DNA of 26,922 bases from positions 1 through 26,922 of the IMG/VR virus record IMGVR_UViG_3300020162_000055; one strand, written 5' to 3'. The DNA comes from a virus. Positions 16,088 through 22,431 of the stretch are shown piece after piece (the first letter of the stretch is position 1; every line of letters begins with the position of its first letter). Under the pieces are notes generated by a model. That model was not told the DNA's origin and searched no databases. It worked only from the letters and a program-made list of their open reading frames with translations. The position numbers and the translations under genes are program-made.

Positions 16088-17076
16088 TGCCTATTACGTT
16101 AAACGGTACTAATGGCATCACTAACGCATCGTGGACTACTGCTACTCGTCCTGCGAGTCCTACTGCTGGACAGATGGGTTATAACACTACGTTAGGTTAT
16201 CCAGAATACTACGATGGAACTAATTGGTATCAATTTAATTCTGCTAAAACATTTTCAGCATCGTATTTAATAGCGGCAGGTGGCGGTGCAGGTGGTTGCA
16301 CAAATAGCAATTCATCAGGCGGTGCAGGTGGTGGTGCTGGAGGTCTTCTTACTGGAACTGCTACATTATATAGTGGCACTACTTATTCATTTGTTATTGG
16401 TGCTGGTGGATCTGGAATAGGTGGATCACCTTATGTTGGCTCTAATGGTAGTAATTCCACTGGTTTAGGATTAACTGCAATTGGTGGTGGTGGTGGCGGT
16501 GGCACTAATGCTGCAATTATTGCTGCTGCAAATGGTGGTTCAGGTGGTGGAGCTTCTAACTACCTTAGTGCAGGAACTAGTTTTGGCACAGGGACATCTG
16601 GTCAAGGTAATAATGGCGGCACTATTTCTGGTACACAAGGAGCTTCTAATTATCCTTCAGCAGGTGGCGGTGGTGCTGGTGCAGTAGGTGGAAATGTAAC
16701 ATCTTCCTCTGCTGGTGGAGTTGGCGGTGCGGGTTCTGCATCATCAATAACTGGTTCTTCTGTTACTTACTGCGGTGGTGGTGGTGGCTCTACTTATAAC
16801 GGTGGGACTCCTGGTGCTGGTGGATCTGGGGGTGGTGGGGCTGGCAATAATAGTTCAGCAAATGCAACATCTGGAACTGTTAATACAGGTGGCGGTGGTG
16901 GAGGTGCTTCATCTGCTGGCACTGCTAGAACATCTGGCTCTGGTGGTTCAGGGCTAGTAATTATTTCTATTCCAACATCAGCATATACTGGAACTGTAAC
17001 TGGATCTCCTACTATTACTACTAGTGGATCTAACACTATTATGAGTTTTACATCATCTGGATCATATACGGCTTAA
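16087..17076 (+). CDS. Glycine-rich tail fibre adhesin
   Basis: Encodes 329 residues. Residues 1-52 carry the fibre module PITLNGTNGITNASW, RPASPTAGQMGYNT, YYDGTNWYQF. From ~58 to 300 it is dominated by Gly runs (GGGAGG, GGGGGGG, GGSGGGA, GGGGGAS) broken by Ser/Asn/Thr loops. It closes with a short hydrophobic strand (GLVIISIPTSAYTGTVTG) and a beta tail. This pattern is known from polyglycine-II sandwich adhesins such as the T4-like gp38 receptor-binding tip and from related fibre ends. It most likely forms a stacked Gly-helix tip whose loops bind the host. Confidence 0.75.
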   Translation: MPITLNGTNGITNASWTTATRPASPTAGQMGYNTTLGYPEYYDGTNWYQFNSAKTFSASYLIAAGGGAGGCTNSNSSGGAGGGAGGLLTGTATLYSGTTYSFVIGAGGSGIGGSPYVGSNGSNSTGLGLTAIGGGGGGGTNAAIIAAANGGSGGGASNYLSAGTSFGTGTSGQGNNGGTISGTQGASNYPSAGGGGAGAVGGNVTSSSAGGVGGAGSASSITGSSVTYCGGGGGSTYNGGTPGAGGSGGGGAGNNSSANATSGTVNTGGGGGGASSAGTARTSGSGGSGLVIISIPTSAYTGTVTGSPTITTSGSNTIMSFTSSGSYTA

Positions 17077-17078
17077 TT

Positions 17079-17423
17079 ATGGGACATCACGCTAAGGTTG
17101 TTAACGGAATTGTTACTCAGGTTATTGTTGCTGAACCAGAGTTCTTTGATACGTTTGTAGATACAAGTCCTGGTCAATGGATACAGACTTCATACAATAC
17201 TTATGGTGGTCAGCATCCAGAAGGTCGTCCATTACGTAAGAATTATGCAGGTATCGGTTTTACTTACGATGCAGAACGTGACGCTTTTATTCCTCCTCAG
17301 CCTTTTGCTAGTTGGACATTAAATAACGATACTTGCTTATGGGAAAACACAACTCCTATGCCTACTGATGGCAAAGGTTACAATTGGGATGAAGAACAAC
17401 TCCAATGGATTGAACAGGTCTAA
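17079..17423 (+). CDS. Phage structural protein of the cyanophage-like MGH family
   Basis: Encodes 114 residues: MGHHAKVVNGIVTQVIVAEP, then WIQTSYNTYGG, RPLRKNYAGIGFTYDAERDA and FIPPQPFASWTL with CLWENTTPMPTDGK. I know this arrangement from small proteins of cyanophages and other marine phages, where it is placed with structural/fibre genes. It has no enzymatic motif; its beta-rich, Trp/Tyr-rich nature fits a virion or fibre-attached part. The stop is two bases before the next gene start. No strong ribosome site precedes it, so it may depend on coupling to the adhesin gene. Confidence 0.65.
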   Translation: MGHHAKVVNGIVTQVIVAEPEFFDTFVDTSPGQWIQTSYNTYGGQHPEGRPLRKNYAGIGFTYDAERDAFIPPQPFASWTLNNDTCLWENTTPMPTDGKGYNWDEEQLQWIEQV

Positions 17424-17425
17424 TC

Positions 17426-17611
17426 ATGTCTGACATCAACTTATCTGACGATCAAATAGAAAAGATTGCTGAACGTGCTGCTGAGGTAGCATTTAAGAAG
17501 ATTTACGAAGAAGTCGGTAAGTCGGTAGTTAAGAAGATATTCTGGATAGTTGGTGCAGGTTCTTTATTCATATTAATGTGGCTAGGTTCTAACGGACAAT
17601 TACCAAAATGA
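17426..17611 (+). CDS. Small membrane protein of the lysis cassette
   Basis: Encodes 61 residues: a charged N-terminal helix (SDDQIEKIAERAAEVAFKKI) and one membrane segment near the C-terminus (IFWIVGAGSLFILMWLG at ~38-54). Size, topology and position just before a second membrane protein, a holin and an endolysin suggest a role in lysis, for example a small holin, pinholin or antiholin. No sequence family is certain. It overlaps the next gene by ATGA. Confidence 0.55.
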   Translation: MSDINLSDDQIEKIAERAAEVAFKKIYEEVGKSVVKKIFWIVGAGSLFILMWLGSNGQLPK

Positions 17612-18129
17612 TCGAAGTTGCGGTTGCCTTTGCTGCTGCGGAGGCTGCTGTAGCTGGCGTTAAGAAAGCAATAGAACTAGGGAAAGATATACAAGAGTGT
17701 TATCACGATATCTCTACGTTCTTTGAAAAACAAGCAGAAATTAAGTCTGTCGCTGTTGTTGATTCGGTAGCTAAGAAGAATCCTAATATTACCTTATCGC
17801 AAGCCACTAAACAGGCACTAGACGCTACATTCGCATCACGTAAGTTATATCGATTAGAAGTCGAGCTACGTGAGATGCTGATCTACAATAACTCAGAAGA
17901 AACTGGTCTTTACCAAGAGATGTGCGCTCGTAGAGACGCTATCGTAGCTGCTGCTAAGGAAGAAGCAGAAGAAGAAGCTCGGATAGAACGGATGAGGTTA
18001 CGTGAGATCGCTAGGAAACGAGCAGAGCGTATTCAGTTAATTCAAAACATTATCGCTGCTGTAGTAGGTACTGCGTGTGCTACGGCTATTTTGTATTTTA
18101 TTTGGAGTATGTTTCACTGGAGAGACTAA
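17608..18129 (+). CDS. Coiled-coil membrane protein of the lysis cassette
   Basis: Encodes 173 residues. The start (MIEVAVAFAAAEAAVAGVKK) is Ala-rich and amphipathic, the middle is a charged helix with a Glu/Arg block (EEAEEEARIERMRLREIARK at ~126-145). Residues ~149-168 (IIAAVVGTACATAILYFIW) form a membrane segment close to the C-terminus. This is a tail-anchored topology with most of the protein on one side. Similar proteins stand next to holin genes in other aquatic phages. A spanin-like or holin-regulating role is possible but unproven. ATGA and TAATG overlaps tie it to both neighbours. Confidence 0.55.
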   Translation: MIEVAVAFAAAEAAVAGVKKAIELGKDIQECYHDISTFFEKQAEIKSVAVVDSVAKKNPNITLSQATKQALDATFASRKLYRLEVELREMLIYNNSEETGLYQEMCARRDAIVAAAKEEAEEEARIERMRLREIARKRAERIQLIQNIIAAVVGTACATAILYFIWSMFHWRD

Positions 18130-18533
18130 TGATAGGACTAGACGCAATTCTAAACATCGGTGGTAAGTTAATTGATAAGTTAATTCCTGATCCTGAAGCT
18201 AAGGCTAAAGCTCAGTTTGAACTAACGAAAATGGCTCAAGATGGTGAGTTAGCTAAAATGGCTAATGAGTCAAAGATGTACGAGTTAGAACAGAATAACC
18301 TGACTGAACGTATGCAAGCAGATATGGCTAGTGATTCTTGGCTATCTAAGAACATTCGTCCTATGACGTTAATTTACATTTTAGTATCGTACTTGGTACT
18401 AGCGATATTAGATGCTGCTGCTTTAGATATAGCTGATGCTTTTGTTGAGCTGCTAGGTCAATGGGGTATGCTCGTGATGAGTTTTTATTTTGGGGGTCGT
18501 ACTCTTGAGAAAATCATGGATATGAAGAAATGA
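18129..18533 (+). CDS. Holin, 3-TM type
   Basis: The start at 18129 overlaps the previous stop (TAATG) and has GGAGAG upstream. The 134-residue product begins MIGLDAILNIGGKLIDKLIP and carries DPEAKAKAQFELTKMAQDGE. A membrane segment follows at ~88-106 (PMTLIYILVSYLVLAILDAA) and a further one near GQWGMLVMSFYFGGRTLEKI. This is the pattern of the 3-TM holin family (GTA holin-like), in which the conserved GGRT(L/I)EK end is typical. It sits immediately before the endolysin, which it would release or activate by forming inner-membrane holes. Confidence 0.8.
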   Translation: MIGLDAILNIGGKLIDKLIPDPEAKAKAQFELTKMAQDGELAKMANESKMYELEQNNLTERMQADMASDSWLSKNIRPMTLIYILVSYLVLAILDAAALDIADAFVELLGQWGMLVMSFYFGGRTLEKIMDMKK

Positions 18534-18994
18534 AATTATCAGAAAACTTTAGCCTACAAGAATTAACCAAGAGCGAGACTGCTTTACGGTTTGGCATGAA
18601 GAATGATCCTACTGAGGCAGATATACAGAATCTAAAGACTTTATGCGAGAAGGTGCTACAGCCTGTTCGTGAAAACTTTAAGATGGGCGTTAAGGTGAAT
18701 TCTGGATTTCGTCATCCAGAGGTTAACGCTAAGGTTGGCGGTTCTAAGACTTCAGACCATTGCAAAGGTCAAGCTGCTGACATCGAGATACCTAGTATTG
18801 CTAACGCTGATTTAGCTAACTGGATTTCGGATAACCTAAGTTACACGCAGTTAATATTAGAGTTCTATACTCCTGGTATTCCTGATAGCGGCTGGGTTCA
18901 CGTATCCTACGATCCTAAGAACTTAAAGAAGCAGAATTTAACTGCTACATCTAAAAATGGTAAGACTGTTTATCAAGATGGGTTAATCGCATAG
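18530..18994 (+). CDS. Endolysin, M15 family D-Ala-D-Ala-type peptidase
   Basis: Encodes 154 residues. The Peptidase M15A pattern is complete: NSGFRHPEVNAKVGGSKTSD at 57-76, then H77 and D84 (zinc ligands) in HCKGQAAD, E111 in LILEF (catalytic type), and H124 in WVHVSY (third zinc ligand). The N-terminal LSENFSLQELTKSETALR is also typical. It would cut the peptide part of peptidoglycan at the end of infection. It has no signal peptide, so it depends on the holin encoded just upstream, with which it overlaps by ATGA. The length is normal for this family. Confidence 0.88.
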   Translation: MKLSENFSLQELTKSETALRFGMKNDPTEADIQNLKTLCEKVLQPVRENFKMGVKVNSGFRHPEVNAKVGGSKTSDHCKGQAADIEIPSIANADLANWISDNLSYTQLILEFYTPGIPDSGWVHVSYDPKNLKKQNLTATSKNGKTVYQDGLIA

Positions 18995-19002
18995 GAGTAA
19001 TT

Positions 19003-19209
19003 ATGAAATGGATTGCTTTATTTTTAATTGCTAGTGTTGCAACTGCTGCAAGTTTAGATGATAATGGCAATCTATTGTTATCGAAAGAAGAAGTAAACAA
19101 TACTCGTGCTTTGTATAACGAACTCAATAGAATAATTCAGTACCAGCAATATCGTATTGAAGAACTAGAAAAGGTTGTGCAAGATGTCGAAAAAAGGAAA
19201 TGCCTCTAA
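19003..19209 (+). CDS. Secreted or anchored coiled-coil protein (spanin candidate)
   Basis: Encodes 68 residues with AGGAG at ~18993-18998. Residues 1-17 (MKWIALFLIASVATAAS) are a signal peptide or signal anchor. The rest is a helical coiled coil with Leu/Ile/Tyr heptads (NNTRALYNELNRIIQYQQYR). Position after the endolysin and this topology are those of an inner-membrane spanin subunit (Rz-like) acting in the periplasm. There is no lipobox Cys after the signal, and no nested Rz1-like frame was recognised. It is therefore a candidate only. Its 3' end overlaps the following Cys-rich gene by 26 bases in another frame. Confidence 0.5.
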   Translation: MKWIALFLIASVATAASLDDNGNLLLSKEEVNNTRALYNELNRIIQYQQYRIEELEKVVQDVEKRKCL

Positions 19210-19399
19210 GATTCCTGACGATTGTATGCCACGATGCGCTACGTGTGCTTTCTTTGTGCCAGATAAAGAAGGCGACTTAGGCGAATGTCACCGACTCCCA
19301 CCTACATTACTGCCTGAAGTTGATGGCGGTGTTTCCTTTTCCTTTGCACTAACCGCATCTGACGAATGGTGTGGTGAATTCGTGCGCTACGTTTCCTAG
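19184..19399 (+). CDS. Small cysteine-rich protein (metal or Fe-S binding)
   Basis: I start at the ATG at 19184 (MSKKGNASKIPDDCMPRCAT); a TTG nine bases earlier is also in frame. The 71-residue product has Cys in the order C14, C18, C21, C35 and C63 (DDCMPRCATCAFF, GECHRLPP, EWCGEF). The CxxC-F-F ... C-x-L-P-P ... W-C-G-E-F arrangement resembles small phage and bacterial proteins compared with high-potential iron-sulfur or zinc-ribbon folds. The ligand cannot be fixed from sequence. It lies in a transcription unit between the lysis genes and the phosphoesterase. Confidence 0.6.
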   Translation: MSKKGNASKIPDDCMPRCATCAFFVPDKEGDLGECHRLPPTLLPEVDGGVSFSFALTASDEWCGEFVRYVS

Positions 19400-19406
19400 A
19401 GGACTT

Positions 19407-20369
19407 ATGAAGCCTTCTACTACCGATGATGAATTTATTGCTTTGTGGAACAAATTTACTAGTGTCCAAGCACTAGCAAACCATCTACAGATAAATGTAC
19501 GCAATATTCAAATAAGAAGAAAGCGAATAGAATCCAAGCGAGGAATTAAACTTGTAGCAACAGCTAAAAACAGCCCAGACGCTAAAATCTTTTATCCGGC
19601 TAACGGAGTTAGGGCAACCGCAGAAATCGACTCTGGAGTCGTTCTAGTGGCTTCTGACTGCCATTACTGGCCTGACGTAATCTCCACAGCTCATAGAGCT
19701 TTTGTAAAACTTGTCAAAGAGTTAAAACCTAAGATTGTAGTCATTAACGGAGATGCGTTTGATGGTGCGTCAATTTCTCGTCATCCGGCTGGCGGTACAT
19801 GGCAATCTTTACCATCGGTAAAACAGGAGCTAGAAGCGTGTCAAGATCGCTTAGAGGAGATCCAGAAGGCTGCCGGAGCTGCACAATTGACTTTTTTGTG
19901 GGGAAATCACGATCTTCGTTTTAATGCTAGGCTCCAACAACAAGTAGGGGATACGTTTAAGGGTGTGATGGGAATGAACTTACAAGAACATTTTCCGTTA
20001 TGGCGGTTCTCAATGTCTCTGATGATTAACGATCACACTATGATTAAGCATCGTTATCATAATGGCATCCATGCAATTTATAACAATATCCTAAAGTCTG
20101 GTACGTCAATGGTTACTGGTCATTTGCATAGCCTGAAAGTAACTCCATTTACAGACTATAACGGTAGTAGATACGGTGTAGATACTGGTACATTGTCACC
20201 AGTAGATGCTGATGCGTTTACGTATTCAGAAGATTCGCCTAAGAATCACAGGTCAGGATTCGCTGTCCTCACATTCCATGAAGGAAAACTAATGCCTCCA
20301 GAATTATGTGAGGTTGTGAGCGAAGAAGAAGGATTGGTATATTTCAGAGGTCAAGTTATTAGCGTTTAA
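19407..20369 (+). CDS. Calcineurin-like metallophosphoesterase
   Basis: The ATG at 19407 follows AGAGGA; an in-frame start 36 bases earlier lies in the previous gene. The 320-residue product has every motif of the superfamily: D84-x-H86, GD at 115-116, GNHD at 166-169, a metal-binding His around 215-218, and GHLH at 238-241. A two-metal phosphodiesterase or phosphatase is therefore expected to be active. Residues 8-46 (DEFIALWNKFTSVQALANHL and IQIRRKRIES) look like a helix-turn-helix, which suggests a DNA substrate or DNA targeting. It ends one base before the convergent leftward operon. Confidence 0.85.
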   Translation: MKPSTTDDEFIALWNKFTSVQALANHLQINVRNIQIRRKRIESKRGIKLVATAKNSPDAKIFYPANGVRATAEIDSGVVLVASDCHYWPDVISTAHRAFVKLVKELKPKIVVINGDAFDGASISRHPAGGTWQSLPSVKQELEACQDRLEEIQKAAGAAQLTFLWGNHDLRFNARLQQQVGDTFKGVMGMNLQEHFPLWRFSMSLMINDHTMIKHRYHNGIHAIYNNILKSGTSMVTGHLHSLKVTPFTDYNGSRYGVDTGTLSPVDADAFTYSEDSPKNHRSGFAVLTFHEGKLMPPELCEVVSEEEGLVYFRGQVISV

Positions 20370-20573
20370 TTACTTACCACAGGCTCTCTTTCTGGCAGCT
20401 TCCAGATCAGTCTGAAACCACCACTTAATACACAGATTATCTACTTGCCTTGTGTTTAACGAGTGCATACCGTCCTGATAGCCACGTTCATATTCACGTT
20501 CTATCTTGTCTTGTATGGATAACGTAATACCTAAAAGCATCAAGCTAACTCCTAGCAAAAACAGTACCCTCAT
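20370..20573 (-). CDS. Small single-pass membrane protein
   Basis: Encodes 67 residues: an N-terminal membrane anchor or signal (MRVLFLLGVSLMLLGITLSI), then a charged linker (EREYERGYQDGMHSLNTRQV) and a Cys-containing end (LCIKWWFQTDLEAARKRACG). Its start overlaps the stop of the regulator gene (ATGA), and it is the last gene of the leftward operon. The stop codon abuts that of the convergent phosphoesterase gene. I recognise no function. The two Cys in the exported part could form a disulfide. Confidence 0.6.
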   Translation of the reverse strand: MRVLFLLGVSLMLLGITLSIQDKIEREYERGYQDGMHSLNTRQVDNLCIKWWFQTDLEAARKRACGK

Positions 20574-20761
20574 AGCAACGCCTTTATATCTTTAATTGAC
20601 ATCTTAAACGTCTCGTGGATAGCGATAATCATGTCTGCGCTTACCTTGTATTTACCTGTACGAATCTTTGACAGAGTTGGTGTACTAAATCCTATTTTTA
20701 ACGCTAACTGACGATCATTTTTAATATCGTAAGTCTTTTGTAAGTAATCAAGCAATTTCAT
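20570..20761 (-). CDS. HTH transcriptional regulator (XRE/Cro-like)
   Basis: I choose the ATG at 20761 (MKLLDYLQKTYDIKND) because AAAGGA lies 5-10 bases before it; a GTG 27 bases upstream is less likely. The 63-residue protein has a Cro/C1-type helix-turn-helix at ~17-40 (DRQLALKIGFSTPTLSKIRT). A third helix region follows (SADMIIAIHETFKMSIKDIK). It is just a DNA-binding domain, with no oligomerisation or cleavage domain as in CI. An imperfect palindrome lies immediately upstream (20785-20800). It probably represses early genes of this operon or the divergent control region. Confidence 0.75.
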   Translation of the reverse strand: MKLLDYLQKTYDIKNDRQLALKIGFSTPTLSKIRTGKYKVSADMIIAIHETFKMSIKDIKALL

Positions 20762-20784
20762 TTTTATCCTTTGTAATTGCAGGG

Positions 20785-20800
20785 TCACTATCGAGAGTGA
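20785..20800. promoter_or_regulatory. Palindrome upstream of the HTH gene (possible operator)
   Basis: TCACTATCGAGAGTGA has perfect 5-bp outer arms (TCACT/AGTGA) with near-symmetry through the centre, and lies ~25 bases before the HTH start codon. Such a 16-bp site is the size that a Cro-like dimer covers. Autoregulation is inference. Confidence 0.4.
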
Positions 20801-20865
20801 TGTCGAAGGAGACAGATAGCCCCTGCTGCTAGTGTTTTAACGCCACCTCTAGCTGGGCTAAACAT
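20788..20865 (-). CDS. Possible 25-residue peptide gene
   Basis: A frame of 25 codons (MFSPARGGVKTLAAGAICLL, ending RHHSR) starts at an ATG that overlaps the stop of the SSB-like gene as TGATG, so it could be translated by reinitiation. It fills most of the gap before the HTH gene and its end overlaps the palindrome. There is no ribosome site and the length is so small that chance is likely. Confidence 0.25.
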   Translation of the reverse strand: MFSPARGGVKTLAAGAICLLRHHSR

Positions 20866-21116
20866 CAGAAGGGCGCAGAATCTAAGTCATCATCATAAAA
20901 CTTTTCTTTTTGTGCTTTAGGCTGTTCATCCTTCAACTTAAACGAGCAGCTCATAAACTTGCCTGACTTACCTTCTTTTAGCCATGCAGATACCCATATC
21001 GGATTACCTTCTATATCTTTACCATCTCCACGATAATCAGGATGTGAGTCGGTTTTCTTCTCTTGGTTCTTAAACAGTGAAAATGTGCCTGGCTTGGCTT
21101 CAAATTTAGTTTGCAT
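20865..21116 (-). CDS. Small SSB-like / DUF736-like protein
   Basis: Encodes 83 residues: MQTKFEAKPGTFSLFKNQEK, then NPIWVSAWLKEGKSGKFMSC and SFKLK, a beta-strand pattern of a small OB-like or DUF736-like fold. The tail is acidic and ends DDDLDSAPF, closely resembling the acidic C-terminal tip of single-strand DNA-binding proteins (DDDIPF type), which recruits partner proteins. Its start overlaps the stop of the ERF-like annealing protein, which needs ssDNA. I infer a recombination or replication accessory that binds ssDNA or the annealing protein. Confidence 0.6.
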   Translation of the reverse strand: MQTKFEAKPGTFSLFKNQEKKTDSHPDYRGDGKDIEGNPIWVSAWLKEGKSGKFMSCSFKLKDEQPKAQKEKFYDDDLDSAPF

Positions 21117-21763
21117 TATTTAGATTCTCCGTTGGCTTCTTTATCCATTAATTTAATTGTACTTCTACATTTACTGCTTAACTGCCCCCAAACTGCTGTT
21201 GATGCTGTTACGTCAAAAGTAGTCTGATCTCGCAAATCCCATGCTTCAAATGCTGCCCATTCATTACCTGCATCGTACTGTGCCTGAATATGGTTAGACA
21301 ACTTGTCCACTAAGGCTGCTAAACGAGCGTCTAAGGCATCTTTTGCGCCATCTGTAGCGGATATAGTCTTTTTCTCTTTCGTAGGCTCTGAAGCGTCTAC
21401 AGCATCATGTTCAGATATTGCCAAAGCCATAACTAAAAGGTAGCGAGTAATGTACGTTATGGATGCGCCTAGATTCTGTACAGGCATACAGCCTTTTAGG
21501 ATCGCTTGCTCCATTGGGCAAGTAAACTTAATTGAGTTACCTGTATCTACATCAACCACAAACATATTTGCCATATCTCGATCAAACTGTAGCGAGTAGC
21601 AAAGACCATAGATGTCAAATAAGGTGTTAATTGCTGGCAAGAAATCACGCAGCTCAAAATATTTGTAGCCTTGAAATTTGTTATGTCCAGACTTCTTGAG
21701 TTCCATGTTCTGCAACTCTACACGACACTTTTGTAACTTAGCGTAAACTTTAAAATCTTCCAT
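21116..21763 (-). CDS. ERF-family single-strand annealing protein
   Basis: Encodes 215 residues with a good ribosome site (CAGGAGATAAATAA before the ATG). Residues ~23-60 (KKSGHNKFQGYKYFELRDFL, PAINTLFDIYGL) and ~88-115 (KGCMPVQNLGASITYITRYL, LVMALAISEHDAVDA) match the core of the ERF superfamily, including the NKFQGYKY and the Y-x-x-RY-x-L-x-x-ALxI elements. The remaining ~90 residues are a helical, charged C-terminal region. ERF proteins pair complementary single strands during phage recombination. It is coupled to the SSB-like gene by a one-base overlap, a natural pairing. Confidence 0.82.
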   Translation of the reverse strand: MEDFKVYAKLQKCRVELQNMELKKSGHNKFQGYKYFELRDFLPAINTLFDIYGLCYSLQFDRDMANMFVVDVDTGNSIKFTCPMEQAILKGCMPVQNLGASITYITRYLLVMALAISEHDAVDASEPTKEKKTISATDGAKDALDARLAALVDKLSNHIQAQYDAGNEWAAFEAWDLRDQTTFDVTASTAVWGQLSSKCRSTIKLMDKEANGESK

Positions 21764-21779
21764 TTATTTATCTCCTGAA

Positions 21780-21863
21780 TTAATCAAAACTTGAACATAC
21801 TACCCATAAAAAAAACAAGACTGCGATTATAACCAACTGATGCTCATCTAACCATTTAATCAT
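21780..21863 (-). CDS. Micro membrane protein (27 aa)
   Basis: A 27-residue frame MIKWLDEHQLVIIAVLFFLW VVCSSFD (split here for length) starts with an ATGA overlap on the previous gene and ends 17 bases before the annealing-protein gene. Residues ~10-23 are one hydrophobic segment. The overlap and the clean fit into an otherwise empty gap support it. The role is unknown. Confidence 0.5.
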   Translation of the reverse strand: MIKWLDEHQLVIIAVLFFLWVVCSSFD

Positions 21864-22039
21864 TCAAAGTCCTCCATCATATTAGCCATCTCGTGAACTT
21901 CACGACTTGGTATTCTTAGTGCTTCATATGCCATCATTAGTACGTTTTGTTCATCTGCTGATAATGTCCTGCGCTCAAATTTATCTACCATTAATCGGAG
22001 AACATAAGTCATCTCAGCCATCTTCCATTTATCAATCAT
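21860..22039 (-). CDS. Small helical protein (59 aa)
   Basis: A 59-residue frame (MIDKWKMAEMTYVLRLMVDK, then FERRTLSADEQNVLMMAYEA and a Met-rich end) starts inside the end of the preceding gene as ATGA. A strong AAAGGAG sits 7-8 bases before its ATG, and it overlaps the next micro-gene by ATGA. It is helical, Met-rich and soluble. No known family is recognised. The ribosome site makes translation very likely. Confidence 0.6.
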   Translation of the reverse strand: MIDKWKMAEMTYVLRLMVDKFERRTLSADEQNVLMMAYEALRIPSREVHEMANMMEDFE

Positions 22040-22251
22040 AATATACTCCTTTTAAGTTTGAACTCACGTAAGTCACGTTGATACTGCGCTTCTGATTCTT
22101 GCTCATCTTCTATTTCTTGGCGTATCTGCATTTGCTCGGCACACTCATAATCTTCTGCTGGTCTGCCTAGTAACGTATCGTCTAGGTCATCAAGAAAGTC
22201 TATGTCTGCGTTTGGTAGATCAGGCATTTGCTTGTATGTACTTAAATCCAT
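22036..22251 (-). CDS. Small acidic protein, first gene of the leftward operon
   Basis: Encodes 71 residues, very acidic (DLPNADIDFLDDLDDTLLGR, later EIEDEQESEAQYQRDLREFK) with a basic last segment. GGGAGC lies before the ATG and a good leftward promoter ends ~28 bases upstream, so it is the promoter-proximal early gene. DNA-mimic or host-takeover roles are typical of acidic early phage proteins, but nothing here proves that. Confidence 0.6.
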   Translation of the reverse strand: MDLSTYKQMPDLPNADIDFLDDLDDTLLGRPAEDYECAEQMQIRQEIEDEQESEAQYQRDLREFKLKRSIL

Positions 22252-22285
22252 GTTTTTGCTCCCTCAGTTGTTTGTCGATGGATGA

Positions 22286-22314
22286 ATCATAGTTCTTTCA
22301 GTAAACATGGTCAA
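22286..22314 (-). promoter_or_regulatory. Leftward sigma70-type promoter
   Basis: Reading leftward: TTGACC (complement of 22309-22314), a 17-base spacer, then TATGAT (complement of 22286-22291). Both boxes differ from consensus by one base. A start near 22279 gives a ~28-base leader to the acidic gene at 22251. This drives the leftward recombination/regulator operon. Confidence 0.75.
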
Positions 22315-22329
22315 CAACTATTTATTAAT

Positions 22330-22373
22330 AGAAATACAGAAATCAATAGAAATAATTTATAAGCAGAAATACA
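22330..22373. repeat. Four AGAAAT direct repeats in the control region
   Basis: AGAAAT occurs at 22330, 22338, 22348 and 22365; the first and last copies extend to AGAAATACA. They lie between the two divergent promoters in a very AT-rich stretch. They could be operator half-sites for the HTH protein or iterons of a replication origin. Low complexity makes chance repetition possible. Confidence 0.4.
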
Positions 22374-22389
22374 AAAAGTGTGTAAATAT

Positions 22390-22418
22390 TTGACTTGGCA
22401 ATCTTAGGTATTTTTAGA
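22390..22418 (+). promoter_or_regulatory. Probable rightward promoter
   Basis: TTGACT at 22390-22395, a 17-base spacer and TTTAGA at 22413-22418 give a moderate sigma70-like match ahead of the rightward early genes. The -10 is weak, which suggests activation or that the true -10 is one base further on. The right and left arms of an inverted repeat (22395-22431) flank it. Confidence 0.45.
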
Positions 22419-22431
22419 TCAACATTGCCAA
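22395..22431. repeat. Inverted repeat TTGGCAAT / ATTGCCAA at the rightward promoter
   Basis: TTGGCAAT at 22395-22402 and ATTGCCAA at 22424-22431 are perfect 8-bp inverted copies separated by 21 bases. The left arm touches the -35 box and the right arm ends just before the GGGAG ribosome site of the first rightward gene. It looks like a two-site operator or an RNA stem over the ribosome site. Confidence 0.5.

Noticed and set aside
16775-17036. Long open frames on both strands within the glycine-rich fibre gene
   Set aside because: They are by-products of the GGT/GGC-rich repeats (Val/Leu- or Pro/Ala-rich translations), with no ribosome sites.
20370-22251. Possible toxin-antitoxin pair (HTH protein plus small membrane protein)
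   Set aside because: The membrane protein lacks toxin features, the HTH protein is of ordinary Cro type, and both are in an operon with recombination genes; nothing in the sequence supports a toxin.
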